64,000 nt of DNA from Treponema sp. (lineage in GTDB: Bacteria; Spirochaetota; Spirochaetia; Treponematales; Treponemataceae), in contig JAGAZB010000010.1 in the NCBI GenBank assembly GCA_017940255.1, positions 113,234 through 177,233 of the forward strand. The letters are read 5' to 3'. Position numbers and translations under genes: made by a program. Shown here one piece after another: positions 58,064 through 64,000 of the stretch. The notes beneath the pieces are model-generated. The model worked only from the letters and a program-made list of their open reading frames with translations. It was not told the DNA's origin and made no database searches. Within the stretch, counting starts at the first letter, position 1; every line of letters begins with the position of its first letter.

Positions 58064-59050
58064 TTATTTTGTAAGCTTGTCTATGGCTTCCAGTTCATCC
58101 TTGCTGAAACTTGTGTTTTCCAGTGCCTTGATGTTGTCTAGGATTTGTGCAGGGCGGGAAGCTCCAATTAAAACAGATGTAATATCAGAATCTTTAAGAA
58201 TCCAGGCCAGTGCCATTTCTGCCAGTGTCTGATTTCTCTTCTTTGCAATTTCGTTGAGTTTTAGTAAAACAGCGCGGTTATCTTCAACATTCTTTTCTTT
58301 TAAGAAGCGGCCGTCTTTTTTTACACGGCTGTCTTCTGGGATGTCTGTAAGATAGCGGTCTGTGAGCAGGCCCTGGGCAAGTGGAGAAAAACAGATAATT
58401 CCTTTACCAAGCTTTGCTGAAGTTTCCTTTAAGCCGTTGTTTTCAATCGTTCTGTTTAAAATATTGTAGGAATTCTGATTGATGATAAATGGAGTGTGAA
58501 GTTCATTTAATATTGCAGTGGCTTTTTCAAGGGTAGGGCCGTCGTAGTTTGAAAGTCCCACGTAAAGGGCTTTTCCGCTTCTTACAATCTGGTCCAGAGC
58601 CAGCATTGTTTCTTCAAGCGGAGTTTCCTGGTCCATTCTGTGATGATAGAAAATATCAACGTATTCAAGGCCCATTCTCTCAAGGCTCTGGTTTAGCGAA
58701 GCAATCAGATATTTTCTGCTGCCACCGTCGCCATAAGGACCTTCCCACATTCCGTAACCAGCCTTTGTAGAAATAATAAGTTCGTCGCGGTAAGGCTTAA
58801 AGCCTTCTTTTAAGATTCGGCCAAAATTAATTTCTGCGCTGCCGGCCTTGGGACCATAATTATTTGCCAGGTCAAAATGTGTAATTCCGTTATCAAATGC
58901 GGTAAAGCACATTTCTTCCATTGTAGAATATTTGTCTGTGTCGCCAAAATTGTGCCAGAGTCCCAGAGAAACAGCCGGAAGTTTTAGTCCGGAAGAACCG
59001 ACTCTGTTGTATTTCATCTTTTCATATCTTTTTTCGTTTGCAGTGTACAT
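58064..59050 (-). CDS. aldo/keto reductase (YghZ/GPR-like)
   Basis: 328 residues. KMKYNRVGSSGLKLPAVSLGLWHNFGDTD at the start, ITHFDLANNYGPKAGSAEINFG (catalytic Asp and Tyr), IISTKAGYGMWEGPYGDGGSRKYLIASLNQSLERMGLEYVDIFYHHRMDQETPLEET (Lys and His), and SDITSVLIGASRPAQILDNI at the NADPH site. This is the pattern of the YghZ-type L-glyceraldehyde-3-phosphate reductases, acting on small aldehydes with NADPH. Start at 59050 has AGGAGG 5 bp upstream; the longer frame starts before the Shine-Dalgarno. Confidence 0.88.
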   Translation of the reverse strand: MYTANEKRYEKMKYNRVGSSGLKLPAVSLGLWHNFGDTDKYSTMEEMCFTAFDNGITHFDLANNYGPKAGSAEINFGRILKEGFKPYRDELIISTKAGYGMWEGPYGDGGSRKYLIASLNQSLERMGLEYVDIFYHHRMDQETPLEETMLALDQIVRSGKALYVGLSNYDGPTLEKATAILNELHTPFIINQNSYNILNRTIENNGLKETSAKLGKGIICFSPLAQGLLTDRYLTDIPEDSRVKKDGRFLKEKNVEDNRAVLLKLNEIAKKRNQTLAEMALAWILKDSDITSVLIGASRPAQILDNIKALENTSFSKDELEAIDKLTK

Positions 59051-59110
59051 GAATGCCTCCTGTATTTTCTTCAATTATATTTATAAGCCTTAAAATTGAA
59101 TTGTTAAAAT

Positions 59111-59617
59111 CTATAAAAAAGTTGGATGTCTGCGCTTGTAGCAGGTTCTAAGGAATTTTATTTCGCTTCCGCCTTCTTCGCCTGGAGTTTTTTCAAAATC
59201 ATCTGAATTAAAATCGGGAAAAAAGGTATCTCCATCCGGGATTGTAAGGTCTACTTCGGTGATGTACATGGCATCAACCAGAGGAAGGGCTTCTTTGTAA
59301 ATACTATAACCTCCCGCAAAAAAGATATTGCCTCCGGTTTTTAGGCCGAATTCTCCCTTTGCAAGCTGCAGGGCTTCTTTTACGCTTTTTGCTGTGGTAA
59401 GATTTTCGCCTTCAAAGCTTTTTGAATTTGATACAACAATTGTTTTTCTGTTTGGAAGGGGGCGTCCTATTTCTTCATAAGTTTTCCGTCCCATAATTAC
59501 AATATTCCCGGTGGTGAGTTCCTTAAACTGTTTTTTTTCACCTTCAATCTGCCAGGGAATGTGGCCGTCTTTTCCAATTACATTATTTTTTGAGCGGGCA
59601 ACTATCAAAGCTATCAT
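59111..59617 (-). CDS. folA: dihydrofolate reductase
   Basis: 168 residues. IALIVARSKNNVIGKDGHIPWQIEGEKKQFKELTTGNIVIMGRKTYEEIGRPLPNRKTIVVS is canonical, and GGNIFFAGGYSIYKEALPLVDAMYITEVDLTIPDGDTFFP completes the NADPH and substrate sites. It makes tetrahydrofolate in the cytoplasm. The gene starts 2 bp after the stop of the hydroxyacid dehydrogenase gene, so the two form an operon. thyA is not seen in the window. Confidence 0.94.
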   Translation of the reverse strand: MIALIVARSKNNVIGKDGHIPWQIEGEKKQFKELTTGNIVIMGRKTYEEIGRPLPNRKTIVVSNSKSFEGENLTTAKSVKEALQLAKGEFGLKTGGNIFFAGGYSIYKEALPLVDAMYITEVDLTIPDGDTFFPDFNSDDFEKTPGEEGGSEIKFLRTCYKRRHPTFL

Positions 59618-59619
59618 TT

Positions 59620-60579
59620 CTAATATCCTAATTTCCTGTCTACAAGGTAGTGCAGGGCTTTTCCTTGTGCAAAGTTTTGCAAATCTTCTATAAACATCTG
59701 AACGTTTTTGTCTTTTGTGTAGGCCAGGGTCATGTTTCCCGCAACGTGAGGTGTGATAATGAGATTTTTTGTTGTCCAGAGTCTGTTGCCGGCGGGGAGT
59801 GGCTCGGTCTGGAAAACGTCCAGGGCGGCTCCTGCAAGGTGCCCGCTTTCCAGATTGTCAGATAGAGCTTCTTCGTCGATTGCGGATCCCCGGCCCACGT
59901 TTACAATGTAAGAACCGTCGGGAAGCAGGGACTGGCGGTCGCGCGAAAGGAGGCCGGCGGTTTCTGGGGTAGAGGGCAGGCTCATCGCGAGGAGGTCCGT
60001 CTGGGGGAGAATGGAATCAAGCTCGCTGACAGGAAGCACTTTGTCGTAAATCTGGGCCTTGCTTTTCCCGCTGCGGCAGACTCCGACAAGGGCGGATGGT
60101 TCAAAGGCCCGGGCCCGCTTTGCAAAAGTTGTACCAATATCGCCGGTTCCCAGAACTGTAATGCGGCAGTCTTTAAGGGATTTTTGTGGGCGGGGGGAGA
60201 GCCATTTTCCTTTCCTGGTTTCAGCGGTGAACTGGTCAAGGCGGCGAAGCATCATAAGGGAAACGGCAATCATGTGTTCGGCGATGGAAACTCCATATGC
60301 GCCGGCCGAGTTTGTAAGCAGGCAGTCTTTGTTTGCAAAATAATCTGGAGCCATCAGGGAATCTACACCGGCCCAGGGAACGCAAAGCCATTTCAGGGTC
60401 TTACTGCTTTTAACAATTGATGGGGCGAAACCGTAGATTATGTCTGCATCATAATTTGAGTGAGGGATTTCGTCTTCGTTCTTGTAGAAGAAAACCTGGG
60501 CTCCAGCCTGGCTGGCGGCCGTTTTTATCTGATCAAAATGCTTCTGCTCAAGCATGTTATTTATTACTAATATTTTCAT
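59620..60579 (-). CDS. D-2-hydroxyacid dehydrogenase
   Basis: 319 residues. Rossmann-type NAD(P) site ITVLGTGDIGTTFAKRARAF, catalytic Arg in YIVNVGRGSAIDEEAL, Glu in LDVFQTEPLP, His in IITPHVAGNMTLAY. The N-terminal catalytic half (MKILVINNMLEQKHFDQI, LKWLCVPWAGVDSLM) has the layout of the GhrA/2-hydroxyacid dehydrogenases. It reduces a 2-keto acid to a D-hydroxyacid; substrate not defined. Base composition is somewhat more GC-rich than neighbours. AAGGAA before ATG. First gene of the folA operon. Confidence 0.85.
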   Translation of the reverse strand: MKILVINNMLEQKHFDQIKTAASQAGAQVFFYKNEDEIPHSNYDADIIYGFAPSIVKSSKTLKWLCVPWAGVDSLMAPDYFANKDCLLTNSAGAYGVSIAEHMIAVSLMMLRRLDQFTAETRKGKWLSPRPQKSLKDCRITVLGTGDIGTTFAKRARAFEPSALVGVCRSGKSKAQIYDKVLPVSELDSILPQTDLLAMSLPSTPETAGLLSRDRQSLLPDGSYIVNVGRGSAIDEEALSDNLESGHLAGAALDVFQTEPLPAGNRLWTTKNLIITPHVAGNMTLAYTKDKNVQMFIEDLQNFAQGKALHYLVDRKLGY

Positions 60580-60624
60580 TTTATTTCCTTACGAATATGA
60601 TAACACGGAACAAAGCCTTTTTTT

Positions 60625-61254
60625 CTAGGAGGAAAAAATCTTCAAAAGCTCAGTAAGATTGTTTATAGTGTAATCCGGCTCTTCAGATTTTAAAAGTGGT
60701 TTTTGAAGGGCTCCAAAGCCTTGTTTTATCCAGACGGTTTTCATGCCAAGAGCTTTTGCAGGTAGGATGTCATTATCAAGGCGGTCGCCAATCATACAGG
60801 CTTCCTGAGGTACACAATTAGCCTTACCTAACGCGTATTCGAAAATACGGATGTCCGGCTTCATTACTTTAAGGTCCCAGGAAGAAATTATGTATTTAAA
60901 ATATTGTAGAAGGCCAAATGACTCGAGCCGCTCTTTTAGCCCATCCAGTTGATTTGCAATTATTCCTAGCTCGTATTTTTGAGAAAGAGTTTTGATTACA
61001 GCAGGTGCCTTGTCATATAATTTTTCGAGTTCTGTGCGGTAGGGAGCAACTTCCTTAAAATTGTATTTGTCTATTAAAGTACGGAATTGCGGCTTGCGTG
61101 AGACTGAAGCAATTTCTATTTCGTGATAAATGTCGGTGGCAGAAAGTCCAAGTTTTTTTGCTTCGGCGGTTTGAGCCTGCTCCCTGCAGCGTGCCTCCCA
61201 GACTGCCTCTTCGTTTATAAGTGTGTAACCTACATCAAAAAATAAAACTTTCAT
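60625..61254 (-). CDS. HAD-family phosphatase
   Basis: 209 residues. MKVLFFDVGYTLINEEAVW carries HAD motif I (DxGxT), ANQLDGLKERLESFGL motif II region, SSWDLKVMKPDIRIFEYAL motif III Lys, and MIGDRLDNDILPAKALGMKTVWIKQGFG motif IV (GDxxxND). The cap is the C1 helical type. Start at the ATG at 61254 because it forms a 4-bp ATGA overlap with the upstream acetyltransferase remnant and has AGAGGA at good spacing; an ATG at 61263 is too close to that site. Function is likely a small-molecule phosphatase. Confidence 0.85.
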   Translation of the reverse strand: MKVLFFDVGYTLINEEAVWEARCREQAQTAEAKKLGLSATDIYHEIEIASVSRKPQFRTLIDKYNFKEVAPYRTELEKLYDKAPAVIKTLSQKYELGIIANQLDGLKERLESFGLLQYFKYIISSWDLKVMKPDIRIFEYALGKANCVPQEACMIGDRLDNDILPAKALGMKTVWIKQGFGALQKPLLKSEEPDYTINNLTELLKIFSS

Positions 61255-61370
61255 TTTTTCCATTCCTCTTTTGTTATCAGGCAGGTAAATTCACCCGAAG
61301 TAATTCCTGTTTTTGGATAGGTGCGTGTGCCTTTATCATCAACAAGTTTCATTCCAATTTTTTTCATCAT
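61251..61370 (-). pseudogene. C-terminal remnant of a second GNAT acetyltransferase
   Basis: A 39-codon frame, in another frame than the preceding GNAT gene and overlapping its last codons. It reads MMKKIGMKLVDDKGTRTYP, then ends GEFTCLITKEEWKK. The IGMK...YP...ITKEEW layout matches the C-terminus of RimJ-like acetyltransferases and parallels SIGMKKVKEYPD...YAITRKEW of the intact neighbour. Its stop overlaps the HAD start (ATGA). It looks like the remaining 3' end of a deleted paralogue that was translationally coupled to the HAD gene. Confidence 0.5.
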
Positions 61371-61887
61371 ATATAGACTCCCATTCTTTGCGGGTGATTG
61401 CATAAGCGTACGAAGTTTCATTTTTAGGGTCGGGATATTCTTTTACTTTTTTCATGCCGATTGAAAGGGCCGTTGAATAAGAGGCCACATTTGTATATTT
61501 CATGTAAGAATAAATTGTATCGTAATTTGTGTGTTCAAAGGTCCAGTCGCGGACAGCCCGGGCAGCTTCTTTTGCAAATCCCCGGCGCCAGTGTTTTTTA
61601 TGAATGTGATAACCGATTTCAGCAAGCATTTGCCCGTCGATATTCTGCAGAGTGATACCGCAGTCGCCGATAAACTCGCCGCTTTCCCTTAAAACCACAG
61701 CCCAAAGCCCCCAGCCATATTTCTGGTAATTTTCAAGATTCCATTCAATCCAGCGGCGGGTGCGGGCCTGGTCAAATGGGGCGGGGTAGTGCTGCATAGT
61801 TTCTGCATCGGACATGATTTCGTAGAGATCTTCAAAATCGTCCATTATGTATTCGCGTAAAATCAGGCGTTGTGTTTGCAGCTGCAT
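61339..61887 (-). CDS. GNAT acetyltransferase, RimJ/RimL-like
   Basis: 182 residues. MQLQTQRLILREYIMDDFEDLYEIMSD, GLWAVVLRESGEFIGDCGITLQNIDGQMLAEIGYHIHKKHWRRGFAKEAARAVRDWTFEHTNYDTIYSYMKYTNVASYSTALSIGMKKV has the complete RimJ-like pattern, with the acetyl-CoA loop HWRRGFAKEA. It transfers acetyl to an amine; target unknown. GAGGAAT lies before ATG. The C-terminus (YDEKNWNETC) seems to run past the usual end (TRKEW) into the remnant of a second GNAT gene. Confidence 0.85.
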   Translation of the reverse strand: MQLQTQRLILREYIMDDFEDLYEIMSDAETMQHYPAPFDQARTRRWIEWNLENYQKYGWGLWAVVLRESGEFIGDCGITLQNIDGQMLAEIGYHIHKKHWRRGFAKEAARAVRDWTFEHTNYDTIYSYMKYTNVASYSTALSIGMKKVKEYPDPKNETSYAYAITRKEWESIYDEKNWNETC

Positions 61888-61903
61888 TTTATTCCTCGTT
61901 TTT

Positions 61904-62683
61904 TTATTTTAAATATGTTTGAATCACGCTTTTTAAAAGCTTTGAAGAAAGAGGTGTAGCCGAGCTTTCCATTGTGATGATGAGATTTTTGCCCGGGAAG
62001 AATCCGTTTTCGGCGTAGAGTTCAAGTTTTTCTGTGACGCGGGCGGCGTAGTCAGGATCATTCATCATGCCAAAATGCTCCCAGGCAAACTCCTGGCGGG
62101 TGCGGAGATTTAGACAGTAAAAATCGGGATGAAGCTGGCAGATATCTAAATCGCCGTTAGTTGCCGCGTTCCTGTCAACTGCGAGCGGAAACTCATAACG
62201 ATAAGGCACACCCGCGGTCCTGAGTGCATTTGCAATTATTACCTCGGACTTGGAGCGTACCTGCTCATTGTTGTCGGTAAAAAGCTGAGGCGCGTCTTCG
62301 GGGATTTTCTTGCGACGGTAGTCCACCTTGAGCCAGGCAGCGGCGTATTGTTCGTCGTTCAGCGTAAGGGGCGTTACAACTTCCTGACGGGTGGAAGCGA
62401 GTTTTTTGTAAACCGTGTCGCTACATTTTTCTTTGTAGGCTTTTAGAAAATCCTGGAGCTCTTTAATTTCTGCTTCTATGGCCGGAATAGTCTTCTTGTC
62501 GTAATCATTCTGGATAAGAGCATGGGCCAGTTTTTCCTGTGAGCGCGGCATGTAAGTTCCCTGTGCATCGGAGGGGGAGGAGCGTTTGTAAAACAAAAGG
62601 GATTTTCCCCTGCGCACAATACGGATAAGCCCAGAGGGATTCTTTCTTACAGCGAATTGTTTTGCTTTGAGTGCTTCTTCCAA
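61904..62683 (-). CDS. PD-(D/E)XK nuclease-fold hypothetical protein
   Basis: 259 residues if begun at the TTG at 62683; the frame is open to about 62820, and the only good Shine-Dalgarno (AAGGAG, 62762-62757) precedes an in-frame ATC at 62749, which would add 22 residues (IKKLESLKPALFLPQIE, coiled-coil-like). The C-terminal half has restriction-endonuclease-fold motifs: VRSKSEVIIANALRTAGVPYRYEFPL (Glu147), LHPDFYCLNL (Asp187), RQEFAWEHFGMMNDPDYAARVTEKLELYAENGF (Glu202 in WEHFG, Lys219). Such WEH-G-type proteins are common in gut anaerobes with unknown targets. The N-terminal part is helical and basic. The array at 62842-63212 lies just upstream of its promoter. Confidence 0.65.
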   Translation of the reverse strand: MEEALKAKQFAVRKNPSGLIRIVRRGKSLLFYKRSSPSDAQGTYMPRSQEKLAHALIQNDYDKKTIPAIEAEIKELQDFLKAYKEKCSDTVYKKLASTRQEVVTPLTLNDEQYAAAWLKVDYRRKKIPEDAPQLFTDNNEQVRSKSEVIIANALRTAGVPYRYEFPLAVDRNAATNGDLDICQLHPDFYCLNLRTRQEFAWEHFGMMNDPDYAARVTEKLELYAENGFFPGKNLIITMESSATPLSSKLLKSVIQTYLK

Positions 62684-62797
62684 TTCTGCTATTCTTGCCT
62701 CAATTTGTGGAAGAAATAGGGCGGGTTTTAATGATTCTAGTTTTTTGATAAGGTCACTCCTTGAAAACCGCCTGATTTTTGCTGTTTTCTTACTATA

Positions 62798-62826
62798 AAG
62801 ATAAAGGCAAAAGGGGAGCGAGGCAA
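62798..62826 (-). promoter_or_regulatory. possible promoter of the nuclease-fold gene
   Basis: Minus strand TTGCCT (62826-62821), 17-bp spacer, TATCTT (62803-62798). The first unit of the phased array begins 16 bp upstream of the -35. Confidence 0.45.
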
Positions 62827-62841
62827 GTTTTTTTTGTGAAA

Positions 62842-63212
62842 ATCATATAATTTTGGGATTTGTAAGAAAATATATGACGTTTTTGATAATCATCACCATC
62901 TCGATTACGAATCAAAGGGTGATTTATAAGGAAAAGTCATATAAATATGCATATCTGTTAAAATTATATGACGTTATGAAAAAACAGAGGCTTAATTTTA
63001 TTTTGATTGTCATATAATTACCAACAATTTTCATAATTATATGACATTTACTCCATTTTTTCTTTGTTGATTACAAAACAGAAGCTGCTATTTATCAATA
63101 AAATCATATAATTTAGTTGTTTTATCTAAATTATATGATTTTTCCTAAGAGTGCAGAAACATTTTTGTTCTAATTGTCATATAATCTGCCATTTTTTACC
63201 AAAATATATGAC
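62842..63212. repeat. phased array of five 37-bp inverted-repeat units
   Basis: Units at 62842-62878, 62936-62972, 63009-63045, 63103-63139 and 63176-63212. Each is an 11-bp half-site (consensus GTCATATAATT), 15 variable bp, and the inverted half-site (AATTATATGAC). The gaps between units are 57, 36, 57 and 36 bp and are unrelated in sequence apart from short similarities. Half-site spacing is 26, 47 or 68 bp, each differing by 21 bp. The region has no coding capacity. It looks like cooperative protein-binding sites. Confidence 0.85.
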
Positions 63213-63383
63213 TTTTACAACAAAAGGTCTGGGAATGCGGACATTGCGAGGGCGTTAGAATCTTTAAGTTAGGTTTCGTGAATGTGATTCTTGATGCCTT
63301 TGTGTGGGGATTGCAGCGGGGTGACGTTGCGGCGGAGTCTTGGAGCGGGGCGATCTGATAGCTTAAAAGGGTAAAGTCCATTT
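63213..63383. other. non-coding stretch after the array
   Basis: GC-richer than the array, no gene supported. A 61-codon minus-strand frame (63381-63196) lacks a Shine-Dalgarno and recognisable composition. Confidence 0.5.
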
Positions 63384-63833
63384 TTAATAATCTTTTAATT
63401 TCAAGATAAAGGCCCTTTTAGATTCGCCGTCGAAGCCAAGATTTTTATAAAACTGATGAGCTTCTTTTCTCCAACTGCCACTCTGTAAAATCACTTTGTA
63501 ACAGTTATTCTCGCGGGCAAACTCAATGGCCATTTCCATAACTTTGCGACCGAGTCCCTGCCCTCGATATTCCTTGTCGGTTACAACATTTTCTACAAAG
63601 GCAATGGAAGAGCCTAAGCGGGTAAGATTTGGAATTATCATACAATAGCAGGTTGAGATTACTTTTCCGTTTTCAACTGCTCCGAAATATTTGATTTTCT
63701 TGTTCCCTTCAATTTCATCTTTCCAGATTTTGCGGGCATCTTCTACCGAAAAGTTACCATTAGCGCCGTCTAACTGTTCGTATAATTTAATGAGGGATTC
63801 AAGGTCGTTTTCGTTTAATTCTCTGAGTTCCAT
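63384..63833 (-). CDS. GNAT acetyltransferase
   Basis: 149 residues. MELRELNENDLESLIKLYEQLDGANGNFS, IKYFGAVENGKVISTCYCMIIPNLTRLGSSIAFVENVVTDKEYRGQGLGRKVMEMAIEFARENNCYKVILQSGSWRKEAHQFYKNLGFDGESKRAFIL: the acetyl-CoA loop RGQGLGRK and the closing FYKNLGF are intact. It is a small N-acetyltransferase of unknown target. CGAGGT lies 8 bp before ATG. It is unrelated in sequence to the RimJ-like gene at 61339. Confidence 0.85.
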   Translation of the reverse strand: MELRELNENDLESLIKLYEQLDGANGNFSVEDARKIWKDEIEGNKKIKYFGAVENGKVISTCYCMIIPNLTRLGSSIAFVENVVTDKEYRGQGLGRKVMEMAIEFARENNCYKVILQSGSWRKEAHQFYKNLGFDGESKRAFILKLKDY

Positions 63834-64000
63834 TTTTTACCTCGGCTTTGAGATTTGAGGATTCCTTTTGCAAGAAGGCCCTGTGTTTAAACATTACATT
63901 ATTTTGAAAAATATAACTAGGTTATTATAGTAGAAAATGTTTATAAGGGGGGGCGTTGCGGGGGTGTCCCCCGCAGAGGGGGTAGCGGACAAGCAACAAA
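63834..64000. other. right-end region without gene
   Basis: AT-rich stretch with TATAAT on the minus strand (near 63924-63929), then a G-rich segment with a 7-bp perfect hairpin GCGGGGG-TGT-CCCCCGC (63958-63974). No coding sequence is visible up to the window edge. Confidence 0.5.

Noticed and set aside
62842..63212. CRISPR array
   Set aside because: The 37-bp units share only their 11-bp ends; the inner 15 bp vary, gap lengths alternate 57/36, and there is no cas gene. CRISPR repeats would be near-identical throughout.
62842..63212. Integron attC array
   Set aside because: No GTTRRRY/RYYYAAC ends and no cassettes between units.
63196..63381. 61-codon minus-strand frame beside the array
   Set aside because: It reaches into the last unit of the array, has no ribosome site and no protein-like composition.
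1..64000. tRNA or rRNA genes
   Set aside because: No cloverleaf-like GGTTCGA(A/T)TCC segment with flanking stems or rRNA motif was seen while reading the intergenic regions; a dedicated scan was not possible.

Overview
The window is chromosomal DNA of a host-associated (gut, rumen or oral type) Treponema. The basis is a FlcA-like periplasmic flagellar collar protein with an acidic repeat region, a DUF2259-type secreted protein, several spirochaete-type hypothetical proteins, many two-component and c-di-GMP proteins, an AT-leaning base composition, and promoters that often place the start codon almost at the transcription start. No rRNA, tRNA, CRISPR, phage or intact insertion sequence was found.

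Layout. 0-3.7 kb: the 3' part of murI, a C39-like lipoprotein, a small outer-membrane-like protein, a Phd/VapC-type toxin-antitoxin pair and purC. 3.9-12.8 kb: a CUT2-type sugar ABC importer (binding protein, double ATPase, two permeases) facing a three-gene sensory operon made of a membrane-anchored YtfQ-like binding protein, a LytS/YesM-type histidine kinase and a YesN-type AraC response regulator; the two units probably form one sugar sensing and uptake system. 13-20 kb: NADP isocitrate dehydrogenase, a GxGD prepilin-peptidase-like domain, the 1538-residue FlcA-like protein and a DGK1/dolichol-kinase-like membrane protein. 20-31.8 kb: a membrane-protein pseudogene with an in-frame stop, secreted proteins, a U32 peptidase, ssb, a large spirochaetal hypothetical protein, an hisC-phosphoesterase-FGE-like operon and corA behind an unusual leader. 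32-42.4 kb: a YbhJ-like aconitase-family hydratase; hypB, a 902-residue Fe-S/FAD oxidoreductase, hypA and a DUF5692-like membrane protein; then uridine phosphorylase overlapping a binding-fold GGDEF protein. 42.5-49.3 kb: a chemoreceptor, a secreted beta-sandwich protein and a PAP2-MoxR-VWA-unknown operon. 49.3-57.4 kb: a leucine-rich-repeat lipoprotein, argG, ilvE, a RibF N-domain protein and two tandem EAL proteins with degenerate GGDEF domains. 57.5-64 kb: rpsO, an aldo/keto reductase, folA, a hydroxyacid dehydrogenase, a HAD phosphatase, GNAT acetyltransferases and a restriction-endonuclease-fold protein.

The strongest unexplained signals are non-coding. (1) At 62842-63212 five 37-bp units, each a pair of 11-bp inverted half-sites (GTCATATAATT type), are separated by exactly 57, 36, 57 and 36 bp, so all half-sites of one orientation fall close to whole helical turns apart; the array lies just upstream of the promoter of the nuclease-fold gene. 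(2) A 25-bp palindromic repeat with invariant core GAGCTTGTCGA and covarying arms occurs eight times, mostly 1-10 bp after stop codons and concentrated around the hyp genes; two copies are nested in a larger inverted repeat before udp. (3) The corA upstream region holds a 29-bp duplicated module, a hairpin and a 24-codon ORF with a perfect Shine-Dalgarno. (4) Six to seven genes have well-formed -35/-10 promoters whose -10 box ends 6-14 bp before the ATG, implying leaderless or nearly leaderless mRNAs.

Coordinates and sequence features were read directly. Family names come from motif recognition without database searches, and functions of the unknown proteins are left open.
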